This document shows, one piece after another, positions 1 through 8,945 of a DNA stretch of 64,000 nucleotides. The first letter of the stretch is position 1, and every line of letters begins with the position of its first letter. Location: NCBI GenBank assembly GCA_009377605.1, contig WHTT01000014.1, forward strand, positions 28,859-92,858, written 5' to 3'. The stretch comes from Luteitalea sp. (GTDB lineage: Bacteria > Acidobacteriota > Vicinamibacteria > Vicinamibacterales > Vicinamibacteraceae). Position numbers and translations under genes: made by a program. Under the pieces are notes generated by a model. The model was not told where the DNA came from and ran no database searches. It saw only the letters and a program-made list of their open reading frames with translations.

Positions 1-114
1 CTGACCACCCGCGGACTCGAAGCACGTGCCGAGGCGTGGCGGCCCTGGCGCGGTTACGCGGCGCTGCATCTCTGGCGCGCAGCCGACCATCCCGGTCCGC
101 ATGCGCGGAGGTGA
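1..114 (+). CDS. alkA: DNA-3-methyladenine glycosylase II (AlkA-type), C-terminal end only
   Basis: Frame 1 is open from the first base to a TGA at 112-114 and encodes the last 37 residues of a protein whose start lies outside the window. The segment 'AEAWRPWRGYAALHLW' matches the conserved C-terminal helix of AlkA-type base-excision glycosylases and of Ada-AlkA fusions, which remove alkylated purines from DNA. The helix-hairpin-helix and catalytic Asp would lie upstream and cannot be seen. It could equally be the end of an Ada-AlkA fusion. The family call rests on this short motif alone. Confidence 0.6.
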   Translation: MTTRGLEARAEAWRPWRGYAALHLWRAADHPGPHARR

Positions 115-167
115 TCACGTCCGAAAGCGGCGAGTACAGCCCACGCGACGAGCGTAGTGTCATCCGC

Positions 168-674
168 ATGCAGGATCGCACCGCTCGTCGTGAAGTCATC
201 AACCTGGTCGTGGTCTCAACGCTCTTGTTCGGCGTCCTGTCAATGCCCGGCGTCTCTTACAGTGACGCCGGGCAGGTGGGTGACCAGACACAGCCGCGCC
301 CTGACGAGGCATCCGACATCGCCGCGCTGACGACGCTCAATGAAGACTATGTGCAGGCCGTCCGGAGCTCTGACGTGAAGCGGTTCGAGGAGATCCTGGC
401 AGACGACTTTCTCTGCACACTGGGCGACGGATCGCAGATCGATCGAAGGCATTTCCTGGAAGAGATCGCCAAGCCGATGAAGGCTTCGAATCTCGAGGTC
501 CACGACGTCAACGTGCGCCTCATGGGCGACGTCGCGATCGTTCACGCGCGGACCTCGTACACGACCGAGGATGGCGAGCCGGGAGAGTCCCGCTACACGG
601 ACGTCTGGGCACGACGCGATGGCCGCTGGCTCGCGGTCTCGGCACAGATCACGCGCGTGGCCGCCACCAAGTGA
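168..674 (+). CDS. Secreted DUF4440 / NTF2-like protein
   Basis: The product has 168 residues. I chose the ATG at 168 because it gives an N-terminal signal peptide (basic 'TARRE', then a hydrophobic run 'INLVVVSTLLFGVLS' ending near 'VSYSDA'). The longer open frame to 36 overlaps the AlkA end and has no signal. The mature part has the SnoaL/DUF4440 pattern: a helix 'LNEDYVQAVRSSDVKRFEEIL', 'DDFLCTLGDGSQIDRRHFLEEI', then beta strands ending in 'DVWARRDGRWLAVSAQITRV'. These cone-shaped NTF2-fold proteins often bind small ligands or act as isomerases. No substrate can be inferred. No strong ribosome binding site is seen before the start. The next gene starts 86 bp downstream on the same strand. 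Confidence 0.75.
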   Translation: MQDRTARREVINLVVVSTLLFGVLSMPGVSYSDAGQVGDQTQPRPDEASDIAALTTLNEDYVQAVRSSDVKRFEEILADDFLCTLGDGSQIDRRHFLEEIAKPMKASNLEVHDVNVRLMGDVAIVHARTSYTTEDGEPGESRYTDVWARRDGRWLAVSAQITRVAATK

Positions 675-760
675 GCGCGGCCAGCACGGGCTAGCGGCTG
701 AATGTTGCGGGTGGCCGGCGGAGGGACCGGCGCCTTGTCATTGGAGGGAGGGGTGTTCCG

Positions 761-3700
761 ATGCGCAGAAGTGCTGTTGTCTTGCTGATGACGCTCACCT
801 TCGCTGTTCCGGCGTTTGCCCAAGAGCAACGGGCATCCATCGAGGGAACGGTCACCGATACCTCGGGTGCGGTGCTACCAGGTGCGACCGTCGAGGCCCG
901 GAGCGCCGCGGGCGTCGTGGTCTCGACCGTGACCAATGACTCAGGCGTCTATCGCTTCCCAGTACTGCGTCCTGGCGCCTATGACGTGACGGCGACGCTC
1001 GATGGGTTCGCCCCGCAGAGAGTCTCTGGCATCAACCTGTCGCTGGGCCAGATTCTGCGCGCCGACCTTGCCCTCGTGCTGCAAGGCGTGACCGAGCAGG
1101 TGCAGGTGACCAGCGAGGTGCCGCTCATCGACGTGCGTCAGAGCGCCCGGTCGGCGAACATCCGTGATGAGTACATCGAGCGCTTGCCGAAAGGGCGAGA
1201 CTTCACCACGCTCGTGACACAGGCTCCCGGTGCCAACGACGAGATGAAGCTCGGTGGCCTGTCGATCGACGGCGCGAGCGCGGGGGAGAATCGCTACGTC
1301 ATCGACGGCACGGAGACGACCAACGTACGCAACGGCACCTCGGGCAAGATGCTGGTTGTTGACTTCATCGACGAAGTTCAGGTGAAGTCGTCTGGATACC
1401 AGGCCGAATACGGCGGCGCTACCGGCGGTGTCGTCAATGTGATCACGAAGAGCGGGACGAACCAGTTCCACGGGGATGCGGGCTTCTACTACAGCGGATC
1501 GGGTCTCACCACCGGCTCGTACTTTCCGGGAAGCACTGCGGGCGCGACCGATCCCACCGGGAACGTCTCTGCCGTGCGCACCACGACACTGCGTCTGAAC
1601 CCGAGCGACACGTCGAACGCGGAGCATATCAACTACCCCGCGGACACCTCGTCGCGATGGGAGCCGGGCTTCACCATTGGCGGCCCACTCGCCAAGGACA
1701 GCCTCTGGTTCTTCGGTGGGTATCAGCCCTCCCTGCTGACGATCGATCGCACCGTGACGCTCGCGGCGGACCAATCAGACGTCACGCGCGCCAGGCGTAT
1801 CCGCGATCACCATGCAAGCGGCAACGTAACCGCGCAGATTGCCAGCCAGCTTCGGCTGCGCGGGTCCTTCAACTCGAGCAGCGCCGTCCGTGACGGCCTG
1901 CTTCCGGCCATCGACGGCACGGATCCAACCGGCACGCTCTACGACATCAAGTCGACGTTTCCCAACTACGCCTACTCCGGCAGCGCCGACTACGTGGCCA
2001 GCCCTCGGCTCCTGCTCTCGGCTCGCGTCGGGTATTTCTTCGAAGATCGGACGGACGAGAACATTCCGCAGGGGCCGCTGTATCTCTTCGGATCGACCAC
2101 CAACCTCGGGATGGCGGGCGTCGCGACGGACCTGCAGCGGCCCGCTGGGTTCCGGAGCCTGCCGACCAACACCGAGACCACGCGAGACAACTTGAATCGC
2201 CTGGACTTCCAGGCTGATGCTACCTGGTACGCGAACCTCGCCGGGGAGCATGCCTTCAAGGGTGGAGCTCAAGTGAACCGCATCGGCAACGACGTGTTCT
2301 TCGGCGAGACCGGCAACCGCGTGAGCCTGTTCTGGGATCAGGCGTACCAGGGCAACGGATTCGCGCAGCGCGGCGAGTTCGGCTACTACGGCGTGCGGAG
2401 CAACGGTGTCGACCCCAACCTCGGCTTCCTGCGCGCTGGGAACGTCGAGAGCAACAGCATCGGCCTCTTCGTCCAGGATGCCTGGACGATCAACAACCGC
2501 CTCACGCTCAACCTCGGCCTGCGCACCGAGAAGGAGGATCTACCGTCGTTCAACGAGTTCTCCGGGATCAGCTTCGGCTTCGGCGAGAAGATCGCGCCGC
2601 GCGCCGGCTTTGCGTGGGACCTCCGCGGTGACGGCCGCACGAAGGTCTACGGAAGTTGGGGGATCTTCTACGACATCATGAAGTACGAGCTGCCGCGCGG
2701 CAGCTTCGGCGGCGAGCACTGGCTCGACTACGTCTTCACACTCGACATGCCGAACTGGCCGGACCTGATTGGTGATGGGTGCATCCCGAATTGCCCGGGC
2801 ACGCTGCTCAAGGGCCCCATCGATCGCCGGCATCCGTCGAACGATCCGGCCGACCAGACCGTCGATGCCGACTTGAAGCCGATGAAGATGCAGGAGGCCG
2901 TAGCGGGCCTCGAGCACGAGCTGTTCTCCGGCGTGTCGGCAACGGTGCGCTATGTGCACAAACAGATCGACGTGGCGGTGGAAGACATCGGCACGCTCGA
3001 CGCCAGCTCGAATGAGATCTACACGATCGGCAACCCTGGCGTCGGCCAGGGCCGGTATTTCTTCGTTGCTGGGACCGATCTCCGCAAGCAGCTTCCGAAA
3101 GCCGTGCGCGACTATGACAGCGTCGAGCTCGCGTTGAACCGTCGGCTGGCGAACAACTGGGGCGTGAGGGTCAGCTATCTGTGGAGCCGGCTGTACGGCA
3201 ACTACTCGGGGCTCTCGCAGTCGGACGAGGATGGCCGCCTGAGCCCGAATGTGGGCCGCCTGTTCGACTATCCAATCATGAGCTTTGGTGAGGACGGCCA
3301 GCCGGTGCTCGGCGTCCTCGCCACGGACCGGCCGCACCAGTTCAAGACGCAGTTCATCTACACGTTCCCGTTTGGCACTGGCGTCGGGGTCAACCAATAC
3401 GTTGCGAGCGGTATTCCGACCACGAGGGAGGCTGCCTTCATCGGCAGCAGCTTCTACCCTGTGCCCTATCGCGGGAGGAACAGTGACGGGAGGACGCCAA
3501 TGTTCACGCAGACCAATCTGTTGCTCCAGCACGAGCTGCGGCTGGGTGCGCGGAACCGCCTGCAATTGATGATGGACGTGCAGAACCTCTTCGATGAGAA
3601 GACGGCGACCAACCGCTTCCCAACCGAGCTCGCATCCGGCCAAGCCGTTGGTGTCAGCGAGATTGACTTCTACAACGGCGTCAACACGCAGCAATTGATC

Positions 3701-3796
3701 GAAGATCAACAACTGGTGCGCGACGCGCGGTTCCTCATGGACGGCGCGTTCGAAGCACCGCGATCGATTCGCGTTGCGGTGAAGCTGCTGTTCTGA
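761..3796 (+). CDS. TonB-dependent receptor with N-terminal carboxypeptidase-regulatory-like domain
   Basis: This is a 1011-residue outer-membrane receptor. A signal peptide ends near residue 20 ('FAVPAFAQEQ'). A CarboxypepD_reg beta-sandwich follows at about 25-105 ('IEGTVTDTSGAVLPGATV'), then a plug domain at about 120-235 with 'YQAEYGGATGGVVNVITKSG' and 'FHGDAGFYYSG'. The remainder is a long barrel ending in 'VKLLF', the terminal aromatic residue expected of barrel proteins. A good ribosome binding site (GGAGGGAGG) precedes the ATG. This OAR/SusC-like type is very abundant in Acidobacteriota and is thought to import oligosaccharides or other large ligands. No SusD partner is adjacent, so the ligand is unknown. 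The DUF4440 gene just upstream may be co-transcribed. Confidence 0.9.
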   Translation: MRRSAVVLLMTLTFAVPAFAQEQRASIEGTVTDTSGAVLPGATVEARSAAGVVVSTVTNDSGVYRFPVLRPGAYDVTATLDGFAPQRVSGINLSLGQILRADLALVLQGVTEQVQVTSEVPLIDVRQSARSANIRDEYIERLPKGRDFTTLVTQAPGANDEMKLGGLSIDGASAGENRYVIDGTETTNVRNGTSGKMLVVDFIDEVQVKSSGYQAEYGGATGGVVNVITKSGTNQFHGDAGFYYSGSGLTTGSYFPGSTAGATDPTGNVSAVRTTTLRLNPSDTSNAEHINYPADTSSRWEPGFTIGGPLAKDSLWFFGGYQPSLLTIDRTVTLAADQSDVTRARRIRDHHASGNVTAQIASQLRLRGSFNSSSAVRDGLLPAIDGTDPTGTLYDIKSTFPNYAYSGSADYVASPRLLLSARVGYFFEDRTDENIPQGPLYLFGSTTNLGMAGVATDLQRPAGFRSLPTNTETTRDNLNRLDFQADATWYANLAGEHAFKGGAQVNRIGNDVFFGETGNRVSLFWDQAYQGNGFAQRGEFGYYGVRSNGVDPNLGFLRAGNVESNSIGLFVQDAWTINNRLTLNLGLRTEKEDLPSFNEFSGISFGFGEKIAPRAGFAWDLRGDGRTKVYGSWGIFYDIMKYELPRGSFGGEHWLDYVFTLDMPNWPDLIGDGCIPNCPGTLLKGPIDRRHPSNDPADQTVDADLKPMKMQEAVAGLEHELFSGVSATVRYVHKQIDVAVEDIGTLDASSNEIYTIGNPGVGQGRYFFVAGTDLRKQLPKAVRDYDSVELALNRRLANNWGVRVSYLWSRLYGNYSGLSQSDEDGRLSPNVGRLFDYPIMSFGEDGQPVLGVLATDRPHQFKTQFIYTFPFGTGVGVNQYVASGIPTTREAAFIGSSFYPVPYRGRNSDGRTPMFTQTNLLLQHELRLGARNRLQLMMDVQNLFDEKTATNRFPTELASGQAVGVSEIDFYNGVNTQQLIEDQQLVRDARFLMDGAFEAPRSIRVAVKLLF

Positions 3797-3817
3797 AGGG
3801 GCCGGCGCCGACGGCGG

Positions 3818-4162
3818 CTACTCGCGGCGCAGCGCGATGAGGGGATCGACCCGTGCTGCGCGCCAGGCAGGGGCGGCCGAGGCGCCAAGCGCAACCGCCG
3901 CCAGAACCAGGAAGGCGCCTGCGAAGCTCACCGGATCCAAGGGGCTGATCGCAACCAGCAGATGTCGCAGGACGCCGGTGAGCATCGTTGCACCGACAAG
4001 CCCCAGCGCCAGGCCCGCGACTGTGAGCAGGACGCCTTCCCGCATGACGAGACGCAAGACGTTTCCGCCAGTGGCGCCGAGCGCGATGCGGGATGCCAAT
4101 CTCCTTCGTGCGCTGTGTCACGGTGTACGCGACGACGACGGAGATCCCAACGCCGGTCAAGT
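3818..4162 (-). pseudogene. C-terminal stub of an ADOP/MacB-type permease, frameshifted
   Basis: The minus strand encodes only the last transmembrane block of an FtsX/MacB permease. It runs 'GISVVVAYTVTQRTKEIGI', then, in another frame, 'RIALGATGGNVLRLVMREG', and ends 'WRAARVDPLIALRRE'. The frame change is explained by one extra C in 'ATCCCGCAT' (about 4090-4096); with it removed, the usual 'EIGIRIALGA' is restored. The first roughly 700 residues are missing. The stub begins 3 bp after the rlpA stop codon, so the 5' end was lost by a deletion or rearrangement that stopped at that gene. No start or promoter is left, so it is probably not expressed as a working transporter. Confidence 0.85.
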
Positions 4163-4164
4163 GC

Positions 4165-4614
4165 TTACTGCCGCCGGCCTCCGTCGCCCCAAGAGATCAC
4201 CTCCAGCGCCACGCGTTGAAGACCCTTACGCACAAAGCCGAGCTTCTTCGCAGCTCCATAGGAGAGATCGATAATCACACCGCGAGATCTGGTCCAGGCC
4301 GCCGGCCCGCGATCGTTGACTGTTACGACAGTGCTCCGGCCGTTCGTGAGATTCGTGACGCGCAACTTCGTCCCGAATGCGTACGCAGGATGTGCCGCCG
4401 TCATCGCATGCATGTTGAATCGCGCGCCACTTGCTGTCGTTCGGCCATGGAAATCCTTGGCGTAGAACGAGGCGATACCGCTTTGTCGCTCAACGGCGGG
4501 GCCCGCCGGACCGACCTTCGCAGTGCGTGTCGCGCAGGCCGCGAGGACGCACGCTGCGGCAACCAAGATGACGATGACGACCGACCGCACGGCAATGAAT
4601 GGGCTGGATCGCAT
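4165..4614 (-). CDS. rlpA: RlpA-like septal ring lytic transglycosylase lipoprotein
   Basis: The product has 149 residues, counted from the ATG at 4614. A hydrophobic N-terminus runs into the lipobox 'VLAAC', so the mature protein should be lipid-anchored. The rest is one double-psi beta-barrel: 'GIASFYAKDFHGRTTASG', 'MTAAHPAYAFGTKLRVTNL', 'VTVNDRGPAAWTRSRGVIIDLS' and 'AAKKLGF'. This is the RlpA family, which cleaves or binds denuded peptidoglycan. The C-terminal SPOR domain found in E. coli RlpA is absent, as in many short members. The conserved Asp of 'NDRGP' is present. The longer frame to 4653 adds residues before the signal sequence and is less likely. A permease remnant follows directly after the stop codon. 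Confidence 0.88.
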   Translation of the reverse strand: MRSSPFIAVRSVVIVILVAAACVLAACATRTAKVGPAGPAVERQSGIASFYAKDFHGRTTASGARFNMHAMTAAHPAYAFGTKLRVTNLTNGRSTVVTVNDRGPAAWTRSRGVIIDLSYGAAKKLGFVRKGLQRVALEVISWGDGGRRQ

Positions 4615-4853
4615 GGCTCCGTCCTCGTCCATCAAGCCCCCGGGTGTTCCCAATTGGGGGCAGTCGGCAGGCTTCGACCTCTATCGGGCAAAGCTTGTGC
4701 CAAAGAGTCATCTTTTTGTGAAAGCTCCAAGCCGACCCAAGGTGAGCTGAGCCATGACGATATGACATGCGTCACCGAGCTTGGACGAATCCATGAATCG
4801 AAACGTTGATTGGGCGCGGCCGCACGGACGGGCTGGAATAGCACAGAATTCCT

Positions 4854-4910
4854 GGGTAGGGACGCCCCGCCGAGAGTCCGTGACGGCGCGCTCGGCGAGC
4901 GCGCCCTACC
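4854..4910. repeat. Twin-hairpin intergenic repeat, copy 1
   Basis: The copy has an outer inverted repeat GGTAGGG / CCCTACC. Inside lie a decayed left arm (GACGCCCCGCCGAGAGTCCG) and a good hairpin CGCGCTCGGCGAGCGCG. About 57 bp in all. It is the same design as the copies at 4952, 19668 and 49448. Confidence 0.75.
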
Positions 4911-4951
4911 ATTGTGGATACGGAACGTGTCGCGATGGCGCGCGCAGGCGG

Positions 4952-5008
4952 GGTAGGGACGCCTCGCCGAGGCGTTCGTGACGGCGCGTTCGGCGAACGC
5001 GCCCTACC
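4952..5008. repeat. Twin-hairpin intergenic repeat, copy 2
   Basis: Outer stem GGGTAGGG / CCCTACC, first hairpin ACGCCTCGCCGAGGCGT, linker TCGTGACGG, second hairpin CGCGTTCGGCGAACGCG. Both loops are short and both stems show compensatory changes against the other copies (CGCGTT/AACGCG against CGCGCT/AGCGCG), which argues that the folded form matters. It ends 22 bp before the PhoD start codon, so it lies within or beside that gene's leader. Confidence 0.8.
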
Positions 5009-5030
5009 GGTGCGGACGGGAGATAAATGC

Positions 5031-7103
5031 ATGGCTCATCAGACGCGAAGGGAATTCATCCGGGCTGCGGCAGCCATGGGAGCGACAATCGCCTGGGCAG
5101 GCCCGCCCGGCTGCTCGCGTGCGCGGTGGGTCGAGCGACGTGAGTTGTTCGCACAGGGCGTCGCCTCTGGCGATCCTGGCACGACGAGCGCGCTGCTGTG
5201 GACGCGCGTATCCGCGGCCGGATCCACGCCAGCCGTCTCGCTGACAGTGCAGGTTGCCGAGGATCCTGCCTTCGACCGCGTCATCACGACAGCAGCAACC
5301 CGTGCCCTTGCCGTTGCCGATCATACCTGCCGCGTGCTGGTCGGTGGCCTGCATCCCGGCCGCACATACTGGTATCGATTCTCGGACGAGGAGGGGAACG
5401 GTAGCCGAATCGGGCGGACGCGGACCGCGGCGGCCGACGATGACTCGCGTCCCGTGCGCTTCGCCTTTGTGAGTTGTCAGAACGTCTGCGAGGGCGCGCA
5501 GAACGCCTACCGGCGGATGATCTTCGAGGACGAGCGCGCCGCGCCGGAGGACCAACTGGGGTTCGTGCTGCATCTAGGCGATTTCATCTACGAGGTCGTG
5601 CAGTACCCAGAAGATCAACCGGAGGCACGCCGCTATGATCGGCGATTGCGCGATGTCGTTCGCTTCCCGGACGGCGAGCAGATATTGACCTTTCGGATTC
5701 CTGCGACGTTGGCCGACTACCGTGCCCTCTATCGCGCGTATCTCCAGGATCCGGATCTGCAGGACGCGCGGGCGCGCTGGCCGTTCGTTGCCATCTGGGA
5801 CAACCACGAATTCTCCTGGCTCGGATGGCAGTCGTTCCAACGCTTCGACGACAAGGTGCGCCCGGCGCAGACGCGCAAGGTGGCTGCCAACCAAGCGTGG
5901 TTCGAGTATCAGCCCGCGCGTGTGAGGCATGCGGGCGGGCCGTCGCTCGAGCGCTTCGATCCGCCGCCGGTCGAGGACGCGCCGATCGAGAGCTTCGATG
6001 ATGAAGGCCTGGGGCGGGAGCCCAACAACCTTGCCGCGATTGGGAGCCTTACCGCCTCTCGTACGGTGCGCTGGGGGCGGCACCTCGAGCTGCTCCTCAC
6101 CGATCAGCACAGCTATCGCGGGCAGGAGCCCAGCAGCCGGCCGGAAGCGCCGCCGCTCTCCAACGACGACTTCCCGGAGTTGTATCCCCAGGAAGTTCTG
6201 GAGATCCTCGACGCCGGACGGACGTATGCAGGGGGCCGCCCACCGGACACCATTCGCGACAACGGCCAGGAGGTGCCCAACTTCCGGAAGGATGAGTCGC
6301 CACAAACGATCCTGGGCGCGAAGCAGAAGGCGTGGTTCCTGCAGCGCCTGCGCGCATCGGGCGCCACCTGGAAGGTGTGGGGCAACTCGCTCGGCACACT
6401 CGATTGGCGCGCCGACCCGCAGAACCTACCTGTGGGGCTGGCCGCCCCGTGGCCGGGCGCTGGGTACGCCTGCTTCGGTGGCGGGGGCGATTGGGGCACC
6501 GCCTACACGGAGCGTGCCGAGATCTACGACGCCGTGCGCGACGCGGATATCACAGGCTTCGTCACGGTCTCGGGCGACCGGCACAGCTTCTGGGCGGGCC
6601 TGGCCGCCGCAGGACTCCCGCCCTCGGCGTTCGAGCCGGTCGGGGTAGCGTTCATCACCGGTTCGGTCTCAGCGGCCGGCCTCGTGGAAGCCTTCGAGCA
6701 CCGCTTTCCAAAGGACCATCCGCTGCGGCCACTGTACCTAGCAGAGGTTGACGGGAAGGTGCAGCCTGCCGTGAACCTCCTGCTGCACCACGGCGTCGGC
6801 GCATGCCTCGAGTATCAGCGGACCGGGGACCTCGAGCGCGCACGTCGCGCGTCGAACGCCGACCTGTCACCGCACGTGGCGTTTGTCGACATGGGCGGTC
6901 ACGGGTACGCGGACGTGCGGCTCGCCGCTGACTCGATGGAATGCGAGTTCGTGTGCATCCCACGGCCGTTGGAGCGCAGCTCCGGCGTGGACGGCGGGCC
7001 GGTCCGTTATCGCGTGGCACACCGCGTCGCGCTTTGGCGAAGCGGAGAACGGCCTCGCCTCGAGCAGCGCGTCGTCGAGGGCGATCCGGGGCTGGCAGTC
7101 TAG
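5031..7103 (+). CDS. PhoD-family alkaline phosphatase, Tat-exported
   Basis: The product has 690 residues. The ATG at 5031 was chosen because it follows a GGGAG site and starts a Tat signal 'TRREFIRAAAAMGATIAW'. The frame is open further upstream, but there it runs through the repeat element. The N-terminal domain ('FAQGVASGDPGTTSALLWTR', about 35-130) is the PhoD N-domain. The metallophosphatase part carries 'FAFVSCQNV', 'LHLGDFIYE', 'PFVAIWDNHEFSW', 'VWGNSLGTLDWR' and 'FVTVSGDRHSFWAG', which hold the metal-binding Asp, Asn and His residues. PhoD enzymes hydrolyse phosphodiesters and monoesters outside the cytoplasm, using Fe and Ca, usually under phosphate limitation. At 690 residues it is longer than Bacillus PhoD. 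It converges with the sigma factor gene, leaving 9 bp. Confidence 0.92.
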   Translation: MAHQTRREFIRAAAAMGATIAWAGPPGCSRARWVERRELFAQGVASGDPGTTSALLWTRVSAAGSTPAVSLTVQVAEDPAFDRVITTAATRALAVADHTCRVLVGGLHPGRTYWYRFSDEEGNGSRIGRTRTAAADDDSRPVRFAFVSCQNVCEGAQNAYRRMIFEDERAAPEDQLGFVLHLGDFIYEVVQYPEDQPEARRYDRRLRDVVRFPDGEQILTFRIPATLADYRALYRAYLQDPDLQDARARWPFVAIWDNHEFSWLGWQSFQRFDDKVRPAQTRKVAANQAWFEYQPARVRHAGGPSLERFDPPPVEDAPIESFDDEGLGREPNNLAAIGSLTASRTVRWGRHLELLLTDQHSYRGQEPSSRPEAPPLSNDDFPELYPQEVLEILDAGRTYAGGRPPDTIRDNGQEVPNFRKDESPQTILGAKQKAWFLQRLRASGATWKVWGNSLGTLDWRADPQNLPVGLAAPWPGAGYACFGGGGDWGTAYTERAEIYDAVRDADITGFVTVSGDRHSFWAGLAAAGLPPSAFEPVGVAFITGSVSAAGLVEAFEHRFPKDHPLRPLYLAEVDGKVQPAVNLLLHHGVGACLEYQRTGDLERARRASNADLSPHVAFVDMGGHGYADVRLAADSMECEFVCIPRPLERSSGVDGGPVRYRVAHRVALWRSGERPRLEQRVVEGDPGLAV

Positions 7104-7112
7104 GCGTAGGGG

Positions 7113-8375
7113 TCAAGGGGGGCTAGCGGCGAGTCGGGCGGCTTTCGTCATGAGATAGTCGCGCTCCGGAATGCTCTTCGTCTCTTGCGCCGCCCCCCGG
7201 TAATGCGCAATGGCCGCCTCGCGGTCTCCAGCCATCTCGAGCAGATGGGCCCGAACGGCGTCGAGGCGATAGTGGCCGGCCAAGCGACCATCGGTGTCGA
7301 GCGCCTTCAACAGCTCCAAGCCAGCCGGCGGGCCGTGCACCATGGCCGCGGCGATAGCGTGATTGAGCGCCACCATCGGGTTGTCGGACATGCGTTTGAG
7401 CAAGCCATACAACGCAAGGATCTGCGGCCAGTCGGTGTCCTCGGCTCGCGCCGCTTCATCGTGGACGGCCGCAATCGCAGCCTGGAGCTGATACGCGCCA
7501 ATCGATCCCTTGGAGAGCGTGGCGCTGATGAGCTCAATGCCTTCCGAGATCGCGTTCCGATCCCACAGCGTTCGATCCTGTTGGTCCAGCGGGATCAAGG
7601 CGCCGTCCGGATCGGTCCGCGCCGCGCGCCTGGCATCGGTGAGCAGCATCAGCGCCAGCAGTCCTGCCACCTCCCCTTCGTCTGGCAGGAGGTTGTGAAC
7701 GGCTCGCGTGAGGCGAATGGCTTCGTTGGCGAGGTCGCTGCGCTGCAGATTCGGGCCGATGCTGCTCGCGTAGCCTTCGTTGAAGATCAAGTAGAGGACG
7801 TGCAGCACGGCGCTGAGCCGTTCCGCGCGCTCTCGGTCGCTGGGCATGCGAAACGGCACGCCGGAGGACTTGATGCGCTGCTTGGCACGGCTGATCCGCT
7901 GCGCCATCGTGGCCTCTGGCACCAGAAACGCGTTGCCGATCTCTGCGGTCGTGAGACCGCCGGCTGCCCGCAGCGTGAGCGCAATTGCCGAAGGACGCGT
8001 GAGCGCCGGGTGGCAGCACATGAATAACAGGATGAGCGTGTCGTCTTGGTCCGTTGCTACTCCACTGTCTGGTGCGGGCGACACCTGCTGATCGGGCGGC
8101 GCCTGCATCATGACGATGGTTTCGCGGCGCCGGCGGGCGAGCTCGGCGCGGATGTGATCGGTCATACGCCGGGCGGCGACATGGATCAGCCAGCCGCGCG
8201 GGTTGTCGGGCACCCCCTCCTCGGGCCATTGCATGGCCGCCGCGAGGAGCGCCTCCTGAACAGCGTCCTCCGCGGCGGAGAAGTCGCCGAAGCGCCTGAT
8301 CACGGCGCCGAGAACCTGCGGCGCAAGCTCGCGCAGCAGGTTCTCGCCGGTCAAGTTCAAGGAAGCGGCCGTCAC
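7113..8375 (-). CDS. ECF42-type RNA polymerase sigma factor with C-terminal extension
   Basis: The product has 420 residues, far longer than a plain ECF sigma factor (about 190). Region 2 is at about 20-90 ('RFGDFSAAEDAVQEALLAA', 'NPRGWLIHVAARRMTDHIR') and region 4 at about 125-185 ('TLRAAGGLTTAEIGNAFLVP', 'RISRAKQRIKSSG'). The remaining 230 residues are the TPR-like C-terminal domain typical of group ECF42 ('LYLIFNEGYASS', 'LYGLLKRMSDNPMVALNHAIA'). ECF42 genes usually lie beside DGPF/YciI genes and have no anti-sigma factor. That is exactly the arrangement here: the GTG start overlaps the YciI stop codon (GTGA), so translation is likely coupled. The C-terminal domain is thought to control activity in place of an anti-sigma factor. 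Confidence 0.92.
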   Translation of the reverse strand: MTAASLNLTGENLLRELAPQVLGAVIRRFGDFSAAEDAVQEALLAAAMQWPEEGVPDNPRGWLIHVAARRMTDHIRAELARRRRETIVMMQAPPDQQVSPAPDSGVATDQDDTLILLFMCCHPALTRPSAIALTLRAAGGLTTAEIGNAFLVPEATMAQRISRAKQRIKSSGVPFRMPSDRERAERLSAVLHVLYLIFNEGYASSIGPNLQRSDLANEAIRLTRAVHNLLPDEGEVAGLLALMLLTDARRAARTDPDGALIPLDQQDRTLWDRNAISEGIELISATLSKGSIGAYQLQAAIAAVHDEAARAEDTDWPQILALYGLLKRMSDNPMVALNHAIAAAMVHGPPAGLELLKALDTDGRLAGHYRLDAVRAHLLEMAGDREAAIAHYRGAAQETKSIPERDYLMTKAARLAASPP

Positions 8376-8770
8376 ATTTCAGCAGCCGGTGCGCTCATCA
8401 CCTCGCGCACCTCGATTGGGATCTTCAATGGCGTACCGCCTGGTCCTGGCGCCGCCGACGCACGAGCCGCGATGTGGTAGGCACGCTCCTCGCTCTCGCA
8501 GTCGACGATCCAGTAGCCGGCTAGGAACTCTTTGGCTTCCGGGAAGGGGCCATCGGTCACTTCGGGCGCACCTCCTTTGCCGGCGCGCACAATCTTGGCC
8601 TGCGCCGGCCCGGCCAGCCCTTCGGCGCCCGCGAGCTCGCCCGCATCCGTGAGCTCCTTGTTCAAGCGCCGCATGAAGGCAATGTGGGCCTCGAGATCCT
8701 CGGCGGGCCACTTGGAAACGGCCCAGTCTCCCTCGCCACGCGGGGCGTGCATCATCAGCATGAACTTCAT
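8372..8770 (-). CDS. YciI/DGPF-domain protein partnered with ECF42 sigma factor
   Basis: The product has 132 residues. The ATG at 8770 follows GAGAGGAG, and the longer open frame upstream runs through an intergenic repeat. The fold is ferredoxin-like YCII: 'MKFMLMMHAPRGEGDW', a helix 'EDLEAHIAFMRRLNKELTDAG', then the signature 'VTDGPFPEAKEFLAGYWIVD' that gives the DGPF family its name. DGPF proteins are typical partners of ECF42 sigma factors and often belong to the sigma factor's own regulon. Their biochemical role is unknown; the YCII fold suggests a small-molecule-binding or enzymatic part. It is the first gene of a two-gene operon with the sigma factor. Confidence 0.9.
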   Translation of the reverse strand: MKFMLMMHAPRGEGDWAVSKWPAEDLEAHIAFMRRLNKELTDAGELAGAEGLAGPAQAKIVRAGKGGAPEVTDGPFPEAKEFLAGYWIVDCESEERAYHIAARASAAPGPGGTPLKIPIEVREVMSAPAAEM

Positions 8771-8945
8771 GTCGTTTGCTCCTCTCAATGTTCGTCCGCC
8801 TCCGCGGCTGCGCCGCTTCGGCGAGACACGCCCGTCTTCGCGGCTGCCCCCGCTTCGGCGGGCTTCATGGGTAAGTCGGAGCACGCCGCGTGTTCTCGAC
8901 ATCCCGAATGCCCATGGCCGGACAATTCTACATTTGCTCTGCCGC

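Larger units (their letters stand above)
4615..5030. other. Divergent rlpA-phoD intergenic region
   Basis: These 416 bases separate the divergent rlpA and PhoD genes. The part next to phoD holds two copies of a twin-hairpin repeat (entered separately). I see no convincing gene here. The promoters of both neighbours should lie here, but no clear -35/-10 pair stands out. A GGGAG ribosome binding site lies about 7 bp before the PhoD ATG. Confidence 0.6.
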
